Origin: Monoglobus pectinilyticus
Lineage (GTDB): Bacteria; Bacillota; Clostridia; Monoglobales; Monoglobaceae
DNA: 64,000 nt
Direction of reading: 5' to 3'
Assembly (NCBI RefSeq): GCF_002874775.1
Contig: NZ_CP020991.1
Location: 540,918 to 604,917 of the forward strand
The position numbers and the translations under genes are program-made. The notes under the pieces are model-generated. The model was not told where the DNA came from, did not search any database, and saw nothing but the letters and a program-made list of their open reading frames with translations. How positions within the stretch are numbered: the first letter of the stretch is position 1; every line of letters starts with the position of its first letter. Below, in pieces: positions 6,433-17,000 of the stretch.

Positions 6433-9285
6433 TTATATTTCTACTAACTCAGAATCTGTTACAGGAACAATATCATCCATCTCTTCAAATACAAATACTT
6501 TAAAAAAATCTATATTAGTATTTGATGTAAATTGAGTATTAATATTTGAATCTGTACTTTTTACTATCTGTATTGAAATTAACACACCTTTATTATCATA
6601 AGCCGCTACAACCACTGAGGAACCGGGTTCAATATTTGTGAGCTTGGTACTAAGCCAATATTCTCCATTTTCCAGCTTAATTTCTGTATCAGTATAAGAA
6701 ACATTCGGCAGCGGTGTCGGTTTGTCGGTATGTATTGGTGATGGGCTTGGGGATTCAATATAATCATGCTTATGCGGCTGTTTTTCTTTGATCTCCTCGT
6801 CTGACGCGTCTTTAAATGAAAAAACTGCAAAATCTTCCTGATTATTTCCGGTATCAAAACCTACCCTGATTAAAGACTTCTGCTTTGATAAACCATATGA
6901 AGGCACAGTCTCATAAGCGTCAATTGACGAATCTCCATTCTTCTCCACCACACCAAGCAAATCTATAACCGCAGCTGTTGTTGCTTTGGCGTTAATATCC
7001 TCAGAATTTTTTGTAAGCGCCAATTTGAACATCTTGTTATCTATAACCATATCATCAAAATAAATATCAGCGTCAATCTTTATCCTGGCATTTATGGAGT
7101 TTAACTTACCTCCAATCAAATAAAAATGCTTCGGTTTTATAACAGAGTTTTCAGGCATAACAAATTTTTGCCATCCATCTCCAACTGTCGATGAATACTG
7201 CAAAGCATACCCTGAAATATCTACCGGAACATCTAGAGGATTATACAGCTGTACGCAGCTCCTATCCATAATTGCGTCAGTTTTACCGCCGTCTCCGAAA
7301 ACTTGATAAATCACTATCGAATCTGAAATCAATTTTGCCGTTTCAGTCTTTTCAAAAATGGTCTCAACAGTCTCATCAACCGACATATCTAAGTTAACGC
7401 AGCTGTCATATACCTTTTGTCCATTTATTAAAAAATAACTAAATTTATATCCATTCTCTGCCACTGCATTGATTTCTATCGGGATATTCTTATAATATTG
7501 TGCGGAATAGTTTCCCGGATTTTTAATCTGCCATTTGTTATTGGAACAAAGTTCAATATTATTTACCTTTATATATCCTTTTGATAAATCTGAGATAAAT
7601 AATGCGTTCACCATTTCATGTACGCCCCATGTTTCTTTCATCTCATTTCTTGCGGTGGTTTCCCTTGAATTGATTTGAGATTTTATACTGCTGCGGTTGT
7701 CATTTTTCATGCTAAGCGGGTATCTGCTTTTTTGCTCGGCAACCAAATGTGAAATATTATTATACATTTCATCCAATCTTAACGATAATATATCCTTATC
7801 AAAAATAGTGTTCATATAGTCATTATAACGCCTAATTGTCTCGTTTCTAAAATCATCGTTTTCCAAAAATGCCGCAAACAGCTGACTAAGCTTCCACCCC
7901 TTAGCTGAAGTCGACGGCTGGTCTTTGCCATATATTCGGTTTTCAAGGATATTATCAGTATTTAGCTTTCCGTTTGCCTCAAGAGTGTAGTCGTTATCAA
8001 GCATAGCAAACCGCCAGCGGTCGTCAAAATCATTTTGTGGATTGGTATTTTTCCAAATTACCACATTGTTCTGAGGCCAATCCCAATTTTTAAAATACAC
8101 ATTTGCAATCACATAGTCAATCATATTGGACGGATCAAAGTATTTACAAGCAGTCTCATAATTATCCGGAACCTTAAGATTGTTTTCCAAAATCCAATTA
8201 TAATGCTCAAGATACTCATTAAGATATTGTTCTTCTCCCTCTTCTAGTGTGAGAATATCACGAACACCATCTTCAGATGACATTTTTAGCATAGCAACAT
8301 CTTTATTGTCATTCAGCTTATAGTGATATCTAAAATATTGGTCATCATACCGCTCACGCAAATCATACATACCCCAAAATTCACCGTTAATAAATGCAAC
8401 AGACGGACGATAACCCTGTGTATCAAAATCAAGAGGAGCACATATATCCTGGATAAACGCATCCTGGATAAATTTCTTATCCCAATCATTTCCGCCGTTT
8501 CTTAGCATAAGACGCTTATACTTTGTTATTATACCACCCTTAAAATCAGTAACAGTTCCATCAAATAAATCGCTTTCAAAAGTTTTCAGACCACCGCTCT
8601 GATATTCAGGATTCTCACGGGCATAAACACGAAACGATTTTTGCTGATAATTTCTTGACGCGCCGCCATGAATACGGATACCCGCCGGCTGGGCTATTTG
8701 ACAACTTCCGTCAGAATCAAACACTTCAACAAAAGCGCTCCGCTCATAAAGTTCTCCTGATTCTAAATAATTGGGCGACATATATATTCCATTTTGCTTT
8801 GAAAACAAATTATCACGTTCAGTAGTAATAGAAATAACTTTTACTCCATATCTAGTCAAAATATCGTCACTAACAAAATAAGAGTTTACGAATATAGGAG
8901 TTTTAGATTCGGCATTTACAGCTCTGGCCTTTATAACGGTTCCTTTAAAAACTAGACCGTTTGGCGCTTTAAAGCTGGTTGAAACACCGGAAATTTCAGA
9001 TAAATCATTGGGCTGTGAAGTACGGTTCTCTATAGTGATGCTTCCATTGTAAAGAACTGAATTTTCGGTTGGGTCGCTTCCGTCGGTCGTATAATAAATT
9101 TGTGCATTTTCAAGGTCAGTAGAAAGTGTTAAAGAAAAAGGTTTCTGATACAAACCGCCGTTTACAGAAAAAAACACTGAACAATTTTGATTAATAATAC
9201 CCTCAGCAAATACAACAGAAGCCGAACATACCAAAATCACCGTCACGAATAAAAGCATTGTTAGTTTGCATATTTTTTTATTCAT
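6433..9285 (-). CDS. secreted CotH-kinase family multidomain protein
   Basis: A 950-residue exported protein. ATG at 9285 is chosen because it begins a clear signal peptide (residues 1-28, ending SASVVFA) and follows GGGGTGAG. In order: a chitobiase/beta-hexosaminidase C-terminal-like beta domain (about 36-110, with YYTTDGSDPT), a CotH-kinase domain (about 150-480, including GIRIHGGASR, LRNGGNDWDK, GMYDLRERYD and FAMLDNDYTL), a lamin-tail-like domain (about 610-760, VQLYNPLDVPVDISGYALQY), a Ser/Pro linker and a C-terminal beta module of about 90 residues. CotH was first found as a spore-coat protein kinase; secreted members also occur with carbohydrate-active proteins. A consensus-like promoter lies just upstream. 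Confidence 0.85.
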   Translation of the reverse strand: MNKKICKLTMLLFVTVILVCSASVVFAEGIINQNCSVFFSVNGGLYQKPFSLTLSTDLENAQIYYTTDGSDPTENSVLYNGSITIENRTSQPNDLSEISGVSTSFKAPNGLVFKGTVIKARAVNAESKTPIFVNSYFVSDDILTRYGVKVISITTERDNLFSKQNGIYMSPNYLESGELYERSAFVEVFDSDGSCQIAQPAGIRIHGGASRNYQQKSFRVYARENPEYQSGGLKTFESDLFDGTVTDFKGGIITKYKRLMLRNGGNDWDKKFIQDAFIQDICAPLDFDTQGYRPSVAFINGEFWGMYDLRERYDDQYFRYHYKLNDNKDVAMLKMSSEDGVRDILTLEEGEEQYLNEYLEHYNWILENNLKVPDNYETACKYFDPSNMIDYVIANVYFKNWDWPQNNVVIWKNTNPQNDFDDRWRFAMLDNDYTLEANGKLNTDNILENRIYGKDQPSTSAKGWKLSQLFAAFLENDDFRNETIRRYNDYMNTIFDKDILSLRLDEMYNNISHLVAEQKSRYPLSMKNDNRSSIKSQINSRETTARNEMKETWGVHEMVNALFISDLSKGYIKVNNIELCSNNKWQIKNPGNYSAQYYKNIPIEINAVAENGYKFSYFLINGQKVYDSCVNLDMSVDETVETIFEKTETAKLISDSIVIYQVFGDGGKTDAIMDRSCVQLYNPLDVPVDISGYALQYSSTVGDGWQKFVMPENSVIKPKHFYLIGGKLNSINARIKIDADIYFDDMVIDNKMFKLALTKNSEDINAKATTAAVIDLLGVVEKNGDSSIDAYETVPSYGLSKQKSLIRVGFDTGNNQEDFAVFSFKDASDEEIKEKQPHKHDYIESPSPSPIHTDKPTPLPNVSYTDTEIKLENGEYWLSTKLTNIEPGSSVVVAAYDNKGVLISIQIVKSTDSNINTQFTSNTNIDFFKVFVFEEMDDIVPVTDSELVEI

Positions 9286-9316
9286 ACTCTCACCCCAATA
9301 GTATATATTTACTAAA

Positions 9317-9345
9317 ATTATACCATGAATAAATATGAAATGCAA
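9317..9345 (-). promoter_or_regulatory. sigma-A promoter of CotH-domain gene
   Basis: Minus-strand TTGCAT (9340-9345), 17 bases, TATAAT (9317-9322), placing the start about 30 bases before the ATG. The perfect palindrome TTGACGTCAA lies about 45 bases further upstream (around 9391-9400) and could be an operator. Confidence 0.7.
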
Positions 9346-9489
9346 TGGATATACAATAAAATCTGTTAAAAACTCCGACAACTATATATTGACGTCAAAT
9401 TGCTCATGTTGACTCTTTAAAGATTACTGTTTTTTATTTTAATAATCTAATTCATTTCTCAAATATCAAATAAAAATAATATATAAAAA

Positions 9490-10413
9490 CTAAATATATT
9501 TAATAAAGACTTTCCTCATTAAAATAACCTTATCAATTATCTCATTCATTAATTCAGAATAATTTTCGTGGTTATCAAAATTTAATCCATATATTAAGTA
9601 TTTAATTCTTGAAGCTTTTCTATTATTCAACCTTTGCCAATCTAAAGATAATCCAAGCTCACTTTCAATCTCAGTTTTATTACCATACAATTTATCAAAT
9701 AGTTCTTTATTGTTATTAATATATAATTCTATGACAATGCTGGATTCTTTATTGACAAGATTAATACATATATGTGCTTCACTTGTTCCAATTGCAACAT
9801 TATACCAATTATCTGTCGACACTTTTCTGATATTAAAAGGTTTGCCCCTGTTAACTACAAGCTCATTAAACATTGTCCAAAATATTACTCTCTCGGACTG
9901 AGTTTTACTCATATCATTTGAATCACTGTTTCCTTTTGAATTCTTAATAAAATCATTTGGCTTTTCAATAATTTCGAATTTTGGAGCTGGTATCGAATCG
10001 CCAATTTTATATGCATGAAGTTCAATTAAAAAGAAATTTAATTTTTTATTGGTATTATTATTCAACCACTCTATTGCACTTCTATGTTCCTCACGCGCTT
10101 CTTCAACTATCCATACAATCACTTGAGCATCAAGACCTGACGCATATGTTATTATCTTACCTAAATGATCATGGTTTGAACATTCAAGTTGATTTTCTAT
10201 TATTATATTTATACCTGTTGCTTCATCTCTGGCAACTAAATCACATCTATATGCCCCAACATATACTTCTTTATTAATATCTATTAAAGTCAATCCTAGA
10301 ATATCATTTAAAAGTTCTATATTTTCTTCTTCAGATAACCAATTAGAAAAATCATATTGTTCGTGATGCCATAAATCCCTGACATTGACTTCTTTTAATC
10401 TGCCTAATTTCAT
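9490..10413 (-). CDS. DUF4268-type protein with PD-(D/E)xK-like core
   Basis: A 307-residue protein. Residues 1-160 hold the conserved pattern WLSEEENIELL...YRCDLVARDEATGINIIIENQLE...DHLGKIITYASGLDAQVIVWI, characteristic of DUF4268 proteins whose N-terminal half resembles PD-(D/E)xK nucleases (D in CDLVA, ExQ in place of ExK). The C-terminal half is a separate alpha/beta domain with the ELYINNN...LDWQRL pattern. It stands alone between AT-rich spacers, with no methylase partner. Family members are frequent in accessory regions, and a DNA-targeting or defence role is plausible but unproven. The ExQ variation may mean weak or absent nuclease activity. Confidence 0.75.
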   Translation of the reverse strand: MKLGRLKEVNVRDLWHHEQYDFSNWLSEEENIELLNDILGLTLIDINKEVYVGAYRCDLVARDEATGINIIIENQLECSNHDHLGKIITYASGLDAQVIVWIVEEAREEHRSAIEWLNNNTNKKLNFFLIELHAYKIGDSIPAPKFEIIEKPNDFIKNSKGNSDSNDMSKTQSERVIFWTMFNELVVNRGKPFNIRKVSTDNWYNVAIGTSEAHICINLVNKESSIVIELYINNNKELFDKLYGNKTEIESELGLSLDWQRLNNRKASRIKYLIYGLNFDNHENYSELMNEIIDKVILMRKVFIKYI

Positions 10414-10810
10414 AATTAAAATCCCTTCTTATTTTTAATATAAGTAACATCATATTAATAACCATCTTCACATAAATTTCAGCTCTTGCATATGTTTAAT
10501 TCATACTATCCATAGATTCTACTACATAATTTTTGCTGTTAAAATAATAAAACACAAATTAACTTTTATGATTAGTTTTACATCACTATTATAAATAATA
10601 TATCAAAAAAAATCAAGATACTTTATATATTTATTAAACTATTATTAATATTCAATATCACTTTTGTCTAATTTAAATATATTTAATTAACTAAAACTTT
10701 TTAAATATTTTAAGTCTGTATAACCAAAAATTTTAAATACAAAATACCGTCAGCATTTTAATACTGACGGTAATAAATAATTCATTCTTTTTTAATGTTA
10801 CTAAACATTT
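10414..10810. other. intergenic AT-rich region
   Basis: It contains the likely promoter area of the DUF4268 gene and a terminator at its right side. I see no gene or repeat of note. Confidence 0.5.
10745..10772 (-). terminator. intrinsic terminator of small membrane gene
   Basis: TACCGTCAG pairs perfectly with CTGACGGTA across a ten-base loop. On the minus strand TTTTG follows. It lies 38 bases after the stop of the 10811-11056 gene. Confidence 0.75.
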
Positions 10811-11056
10811 CTAATGTTTTTTTATATTTACACCAACCAAAAATCCCACCAGCATACCTATACTGATAAAATATGTAATATTAGTTAAGAAGCTTGCTCC
10901 AATTCCGGCGCCCAAACATAAGCCTATTGTTAATCCCTCATTCATATAATTTTCAATTTTGCCATTCTTCTTATGCTCTTTAATAATAACTAAAATTACA
11001 ATTACAGAAGATATAGCTGCAACAATTACAGGCAGTAGAACTTTAAAATATTCCAT
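10811..11056 (-). CDS. small two-helix membrane protein
   Basis: An 81-residue protein beginning MEYFKVLLPV; a GTG two codons upstream is an alternative start. Two long hydrophobic segments are visible (residues about 4-25 and 43-77), the second rich in glycine (GLCLGAGIGASFL, GMLVGFLVGV) and resembling a glycine-zipper membrane hairpin. A charged loop joins them. It has its own terminator and no co-directional neighbour nearby. I do not recognise the family. Confidence 0.55.
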   Translation of the reverse strand: MEYFKVLLPVIVAAISSVIVILVIIKEHKKNGKIENYMNEGLTIGLCLGAGIGASFLTNITYFISIGMLVGFLVGVNIKKH

Positions 11057-11990
11057 CCCCACACGTCCTCTCTAAAAAGCAATAATTTTGAATTAAATTT
11101 TGTTTTTTGCTGCTCTGCAAGACTATAATTATTTTTGAATATACACTGTTTTTGAAATGATATTATATCTAATTTATATATAGTTATATCACTGCTATAA
11201 TAATTTCTAAATATTACCGCCTCCAAATAATTACTCTATTTTATAAAACAATTAGTATTTTGAGTTAAAGTAGCATTTTTCTAGAAATTATCACTGTTAT
11301 GTTAAACAAATAAATTTATACTGATACCCAAAAATCAGCATAAAGAACGCTGTTTCCGATAATATATATAGTAATGGCACAGAAAATCAGGAAATATCAT
11401 AGCTTCACTCGGGAATCTACAAGGATACTATATTAATTATCTTCTATTTTTCTATTTTCTTATCCCGCAACTTCTAAATTTGTAAATAATTCTTTAAATA
11501 GTCTTTATAATTATTAAAGTATTTTATTTTTAACAAATAAAACTTATTTTTATTTGCCTAAATTTTTCAATATAAGTTTTATATTGAAATATTAATTATA
11601 TATAAAATTCAATTCTATTAACATATATCTATACGACCATTAAAACTTTAAAATATTTCATATAATCCACTAACTTATCATTATTATAATTCTGTTTATA
11701 CTTTTTAAATCCTCTATTTATCAATGTTAATTTTTATAGAATTAAAACAGATATGGATAATAATTCGATTATTAAAATTCAACACTCTCATATCTATTGA
11801 GTCAATAATAGATTTATTACCAATTATTATCCACCAATTAAAATATATTAAAAATAACAAAGTTCTAATAACTGAACATTAAAATATAAATACATAAAAA
11901 TAGAAATTATATATTGACTTATTTGTTTTAATTACTTCATTGTTTGTACAAACTACTAATATAATAATTAATTTTACAATAAAACAGAGC

Positions 11991-12022
11991 GCCTGAGAAA
12001 TAATTTCTCAGGCAGCTTTTTT
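11991..12022 (+). terminator. orphan intrinsic terminator
   Basis: GCCTGAGAAA, short AT loop, TTTCTCAGGC, then AGCTTTTTT: a ten-base GC-containing stem with a T run, the canonical layout on the plus strand. No open frame ends before it within several hundred bases. Confidence 0.75.
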
Positions 12023-12477
12023 GGGAAGAAATCTATAATTATTTATTATTTCTCAAACTTTTATTTATCTCAATGTAAATTTTTCTACAATTATATGAAA
12101 TATTGACATCGCCTCAAAGTATATTCATAAATGGCAGTCATTCTCTGTAAACTGCAGACTTCTAACAATGAGTATAAGCATATTAATATATTAGTTATTA
12201 AAATGAGAAGCATTATTTTCTATTTCATTTTAACAACTTATGTATTTATATCTAAAACCTCAAATCAAAACACATATTAACAATTTGTCAATAGCTGACA
12301 TCTCATACATAAATCCATAAATAAGTATATTAAATCATTACTACAATCCATACCTGCTTACCCTATAAATCGATATTGTTATTCAAACCTATATACACTT
12401 TCAGTTGATATATATAAATCTGTTTTTTCAATAAACTGCGATTATGCTAGCATTATATACCAAAGCAATGTATCGGT

Positions 12478-12553
12478 CAGTTGACAGTATTGCTGTATTA
12501 ACTGCCAATAATTGACTTATAGATTGACGGAAAATATATCCGCATGTTATAAT
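12478..12553 (+). promoter_or_regulatory. promoter and possible operator of AraC gene
   Basis: TTGACG (12524-12529), 18 bases, TATAAT (12548-12553), then the gene's AAGGGAAGAT leader. Upstream, 12478-12504 reads CAGTTGACAG, five bases, CTGTATTAACTG, an imperfect palindrome that may bind the regulator. Confidence 0.6.
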
Positions 12554-12593
12554 AAATATATTAGAAGATAATAAAATAAAGGGAAGATAATTT

Positions 12594-13406
12594 ATGTTTA
12601 ATTTTTATGAGGTACATCAATATGAACTCGACGTTGTTCATCATCACCGGGCACTCAAATATAAAAGCCATCTGCATAACGAATTTGAAACAATATTTCT
12701 GTTCGAAGGAGAACAGGGACTCATTGTAAACGGCTCCGAATATGTTCTTCACGAGGGCGACTGTGCTGTAATTTTTCCAAATGTTCCTCACTCATACACA
12801 CGTCCGGATTCCATAAAAAAAGTCAATAATGCTGCCGACAGCGCAATAATATTTATGCCTGCTGACGCACTGTATGCAATGTTTCCCGACACGCGCGGCT
12901 CATATCCCGATGAATGTATTATCAATGCTGATACATTAAATGAAAATGCGGTACTCGCTTTTCATAAAATTTTTGAGGAAGCGAGTATAAACGCACAAAT
13001 AGGTTGGGCGTATATTATCTTCAGTCATACAATTCCTCTCCTTATGAAAAACACACTTCTTTCATTACAAAATTCAGACACTATTACTCGTCTGCTCTCA
13101 TATATTTCATTGAATTTCAGAAAGAGTTTGACGCTTGATATGATTTCCGACGAGTTGGGAATAAACAAATATTATATATCAAGAGTTTTTTCAAATCAAA
13201 TAAAGGTCAGTTTCAGAACCTATCTAAATGTTCTCCGCACAAACCATGCCGCCTCGCTTATAAAAATATCGGATGACAATCTTGAAGATATAGCCACAGA
13301 CTCAGGCTTTGAATCTACACGCTCATTCTACAGAATCTTTAAAGATATATATGGTGTTTCTCCATCCCAATACCGTAAGATGATACGCAGATATTCAATA
13401 TATTAA
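12594..13406 (+). CDS. AraC-family regulator with cupin sensor domain
   Basis: A 270-residue one-component regulator. Residues about 15-100 form a cupin sensor (HHHRALKYKSHLHNEFETIF, GSEYVLHEGDCAVIFPNVPHSY), the sugar-binding domain of this family. Residues about 165-265 hold the double helix-turn-helix (LTLDMISDELGINKYYISRVF and LEDIATDSGFESTRSFYRIF...GVSPSQYRK). It is convergent with the pectinesterase gene and separated from it only by a shared hairpin. Control of pectin or uronide use is a reasonable inference from that proximity. Its own promoter region holds an imperfect palindrome. Confidence 0.85.
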   Translation: MFNFYEVHQYELDVVHHHRALKYKSHLHNEFETIFLFEGEQGLIVNGSEYVLHEGDCAVIFPNVPHSYTRPDSIKKVNNAADSAIIFMPADALYAMFPDTRGSYPDECIINADTLNENAVLAFHKIFEEASINAQIGWAYIIFSHTIPLLMKNTLLSLQNSDTITRLLSYISLNFRKSLTLDMISDELGINKYYISRVFSNQIKVSFRTYLNVLRTNHAASLIKISDDNLEDIATDSGFESTRSFYRIFKDIYGVSPSQYRKMIRRYSIY

Positions 13407-13416
13407 ATAATAGCCG

Positions 13417-13449
13417 GCGGCAGATGATTATCATCTGCCGCTTATTTTT
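13417..13449 (+). terminator. terminator between araC and pectinesterase genes
   Basis: GCGGCAGATGA pairs perfectly with TCATCTGCCGC over a three-base loop, followed by TTATTTTTTATTTT. It terminates the plus-strand regulator gene and may also act on the convergent pectinesterase transcript. Confidence 0.85.
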
Positions 13450-13464
13450 TATTTTCTACTGTCT

Positions 13465-16400
13465 TTATTTACTGATATCCGCCGCACATAACGGTCTCAT
13501 AGTATCTGTTGAACTCCACAGCATAACCTTTACACTGTCTGCACCGACTGTACTGAAATTTAATGGTGTCACAACATGTTCTCCGGGCTCTGTAAATGTC
13601 ACTGGTATAAACTCTGTACTTGTCAAAATATCATTATTATATGCTGCGAAAATGACAGAGAAAGTACCGGCTTCCGGTGATATTACATGCGCCTGACCAT
13701 CTTTTGTATATTCTATACTGAATTTCAAAGGCTCAGGCGTCGGACTTGCAGACGGTTCAGACGTAGGCTCTATCGTTGGACTTGCAGACGGGTCTGTTGA
13801 AGCCAAAACCTTTACATTACATGTTGCTGAGAATCCACCGTCAACAGTTTTTGCGGTAATAATTGTATCACCAGGTGAAAGAGCAATAACCTTTCCGGAA
13901 TTATCCACAGAAGCAATGTCACTCTTTGAACTGCTCCATATTATTCTTGTATCTATAGCATCTGATGGATTTACGGAGGCTGCAAGCTGTTTTTCTGCAC
14001 TTACGTTCAATTCAACCGAAGCATCACTGATCGTAATACCTTTTGCACGGCTTAAATATATAGGATCCCAACCATTCATCATACTAAGTACGCTGTAATA
14101 TTTTTGTTCAGCTTGTTCCTGGGTCAGCAAACCATGCATATTATCGGTTGTATTTTCACCGACTGACGGGTCGTTTAAATCAAAGACATACAATGGCGCG
14201 TTTGATACTGTTCCCCAGCCGCCCCAGCCTGACGGCCTTGTTACTCCTTTGTCAACTTTAGTGTTTATAAGATAGACTTCACTTGTGTCTCCGCCCCAAT
14301 TACGTCCCCACGCGATTGAACCAAATTTTCTTCCTTTAACATCCGAATTTTTGACTGTACAGTCTCTAAACAAATAATAGCCGTTATTTCCTTTTGCACC
14401 GTTAGCGGTTATATATCCGCCTCCGTTTTGGTCGCTGTAACCGGCTGAGACCAAATCACACTTTTCAAACACACACCAACCGCCGCCAAAAATATAGTCG
14501 ACGTTTCCGCTTATTGCGCACTTGTTAAAATATAGTCTAACAGGGCCGCCTGTAAACAATGTGTCCTGATTTGATATAATTATACAATTATTGAACTCAC
14601 TCTTATCAGCTGCCGCAAAAACAGCAACGGCTGTAGTCTGCACACTTCTTGAATCGGCAGGTTTATAACCGGCGTCATTTGGCGTCAGCATTCTGTCATA
14701 ACCGCCTCCTGTATCTTCAACACCGTCTGCCCGCTCTTCGTCAGTATATTCCACATTAAATGAATTTATAAATTTGATATTTTCTGCTTTAAAATCTGTC
14801 GCAGTTTCTTTTATTTTAAAAGCCGCACCCCAATCGTTTTGAATATCATTTTTAACAGATTTTGCAACCGCATAGTCCTTATCATACTCGCCTGTAGGAC
14901 CAACACTGTAATATCTATGATATGAAGCATAGTACCATGTGACTGTTGCCGGATTATCCTTGTCGCTTGTCAATGTAATGTACGGCGTAGTAAGTATAAC
15001 CTGTTCCCTGAAAGTTTCTCCGCCCTTTAAATAAATAGTAACACGTTCAGCTTCAGAAGCTGGGTTGCCATTTGCCTTTACAGCGTCAAGAGCGTCATTA
15101 AGCGTTGCGTAATCACAATTCGTTCCAACAGTTATATATTTTTTTGTTTCCGGCTGAACAGGATATACAACTAAAACATTTTTTATTTTATTATTATCAC
15201 CAAGTACTGTAAAACTGTTTTTTGAAAGCGTCGACAGCGTTCCGTTTTTATCTGATTTAATTGTGAAAGTATACACTCCGTTTGGAACGGACGCACTCCA
15301 TTTACCATTCGAAACAGTAATTTCATAATCTTTTGTTCCATCGTTAAGCTTTAATATGTCGCCGTCTTTTAAATCAACAACATCACCGCCGATAATATAA
15401 TCCTTTAATTCTGTTATGGCTATATTTTGAACCTGACTGGTTCCCGACGGGATTATTCCTCCAATATCTGTAGAGTTTGTTTCAGATACTTTGAAAACAC
15501 CATTTTCATATGTTCCAAATTTTATCACATAAGATTGTCCGCTTAGTAACTCCGCAGAATATGAACCACCTAAAATCTCAGCATACTGTACATCGCCTGA
15601 TGAAATATCATTAAACATTATACATCCGGCGTCCGTTCCCGTTACAGTTCCGGTAACTGCTGTTCTAGTAAGCGGTGTTGTTGTAACGGAGGATGCATAA
15701 CCGCCGCTTATAACATTTATTACCGCATAGCCATTATCATTGCCGAGATAATAATAATCCTTAGTACCGCTGAAACTCTGTCCGTTCACAGTATAAGTAA
15801 ATGAAGAAGCATCAAGCGTCACCTTAGTATCCTTAACTACAGGAACTTTTAGTACCGTACCCACAGCGCCATCTCCGGAGCCGCCGTTAATCTGCATTGC
15901 TCCATTTCTTCCGTATGTATGAAATTTACCGGTTTGTGTGTTGACAAGCATATATACATCAGCGTCAGTTTTTTCACCCTGCTTAGCTCCGGCTACAGCT
16001 ATATCAGGCTGATGCTGAACACTATTTATATAATGAAGCGATTCAGGTTTATAGCCGTTTGAAGCGTTCCATTCGATTACGTTATTTTTTATAGTTTCAT
16101 AATTTGTTTCTGGTAAATTTTGAGTTATCAGCTCCGATATCACCGTTACATTTGCACCGTTGGTATCGGTTACCGTGATTTCCGATGGTACCGCCTCTAC
16201 TTTATATGTAGCCGGCGCATACGACTTTGCTTCAACGGTATATGTTCCAGCTCCAAGTGCGGCTGTTGCACCGGTTGACTCATATGTTTTACCGTTTTCT
16301 GTATTGGTAAAGACAACACTTTTTGTAAAATCATTTTTGGTTATGCTTACAATTTGATTTCCCTCTGTGCTTTCTTTTATAACCAAATTTTTAAAGTTAC

Positions 16401-16968
16401 CCGTCAGCCCGTTGCTGCCGGACGTCCAGGAAGTCTGCAAAAATATTGCTTTTTCACCCTGTGCAGGATATTGAGATGTCAGAGAAACCGTAGAAAAGTT
16501 CCAGCCTCCGTCTGCGCCTGTATAATTATCCAGCTGCGCTATCAAAACTCCGTCAGAAGCCAAATCAGGAGTTTCTGCCGAACTTATTTTATTACTATCA
16601 AGGCTCCGTGTGTAAAATGCGTCTGTTTCCTCTGCTGTGGCGTCTCCATCATTATTTGTGTCCTTAAGGGGAAGTGCATATATAGATATTCCGCCAACAT
16701 AAGCACTTGTAAGCGCCCAGTCTATCGAAACACTTATTTTATCTATTAAATTTGCCGTACCTGCATAAGCGACAGCACCATTTGAAGTTCCATCCAAATA
16801 ATCAGATTTAATTGATAAATACTTGTTTTCTCCAGTGCCTTTCCAAACAGACTTAAAATTTGCAAACTCCGCTACTGTACTTGAATCTGCCAGTGCAGGA
16901 ATATAAATACTGCCGCAAATCATAATTGCAGCTATGCACAACGACAAAAGCTTTTTAAAATTTTTCAC
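13465..16968 (-). CDS. giant secreted pectinesterase with carbohydrate-binding-like and Big2 domains
   Basis: A 1167-residue exported pectin methylesterase. GTG at 16968 is preferred over an ATG 18 bases upstream because GGGAG lies seven bases before the GTG and nothing precedes the ATG. Residues 1-28 form a signal peptide. The N-terminal half holds several beta-sandwich modules. The catalytic beta-helix (about 605-950) shows QDTLF (about 800), GNVDYIFGGG with the catalytic Asp (about 820) and WGRNWGG (about 885). A Big2 Ig-like domain (about 985-1065), a Ser/Pro-rich linker and the shared C-terminal module follow. It removes methyl esters from pectin outside the cell. The AraC protein next door is a likely regulator. 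Confidence 0.9.
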   Translation of the reverse strand: MKNFKKLLSLCIAAIMICGSIYIPALADSSTVAEFANFKSVWKGTGENKYLSIKSDYLDGTSNGAVAYAGTANLIDKISVSIDWALTSAYVGGISIYALPLKDTNNDGDATAEETDAFYTRSLDSNKISSAETPDLASDGVLIAQLDNYTGADGGWNFSTVSLTSQYPAQGEKAIFLQTSWTSGSNGLTGNFKNLVIKESTEGNQIVSITKNDFTKSVVFTNTENGKTYESTGATAALGAGTYTVEAKSYAPATYKVEAVPSEITVTDTNGANVTVISELITQNLPETNYETIKNNVIEWNASNGYKPESLHYINSVQHQPDIAVAGAKQGEKTDADVYMLVNTQTGKFHTYGRNGAMQINGGSGDGAVGTVLKVPVVKDTKVTLDASSFTYTVNGQSFSGTKDYYYLGNDNGYAVINVISGGYASSVTTTPLTRTAVTGTVTGTDAGCIMFNDISSGDVQYAEILGGSYSAELLSGQSYVIKFGTYENGVFKVSETNSTDIGGIIPSGTSQVQNIAITELKDYIIGGDVVDLKDGDILKLNDGTKDYEITVSNGKWSASVPNGVYTFTIKSDKNGTLSTLSKNSFTVLGDNNKIKNVLVVYPVQPETKKYITVGTNCDYATLNDALDAVKANGNPASEAERVTIYLKGGETFREQVILTTPYITLTSDKDNPATVTWYYASYHRYYSVGPTGEYDKDYAVAKSVKNDIQNDWGAAFKIKETATDFKAENIKFINSFNVEYTDEERADGVEDTGGGYDRMLTPNDAGYKPADSRSVQTTAVAVFAAADKSEFNNCIIISNQDTLFTGGPVRLYFNKCAISGNVDYIFGGGWCVFEKCDLVSAGYSDQNGGGYITANGAKGNNGYYLFRDCTVKNSDVKGRKFGSIAWGRNWGGDTSEVYLINTKVDKGVTRPSGWGGWGTVSNAPLYVFDLNDPSVGENTTDNMHGLLTQEQAEQKYYSVLSMMNGWDPIYLSRAKGITISDASVELNVSAEKQLAASVNPSDAIDTRIIWSSSKSDIASVDNSGKVIALSPGDTIITAKTVDGGFSATCNVKVLASTDPSASPTIEPTSEPSASPTPEPLKFSIEYTKDGQAHVISPEAGTFSVIFAAYNNDILTSTEFIPVTFTEPGEHVVTPLNFSTVGADSVKVMLWSSTDTMRPLCAADISK

Positions 16969-17000
16969 ATCGATACTCCCTTTCATAATATGTTGTCACA

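Larger units (their letters stand above)
11057..12593. other. 1.5-kb AT-rich gene desert
   Basis: The region lacks any frame with a credible start, ribosome-binding site and composition. Only a strong plus-strand terminator-like hairpin (11991-12022) and the araC promoter region at its right end stand out. The terminator has no visible gene upstream, so an unannotated small RNA or a lost gene is possible. Confidence 0.5.

Noticed and set aside
11026-11226. Minus-strand frame of 66 codons with a GGAGGCGG-like site near its start
   Set aside because: It would start at TTG inside that site, has random-looking composition and overlaps the better-supported membrane protein gene.
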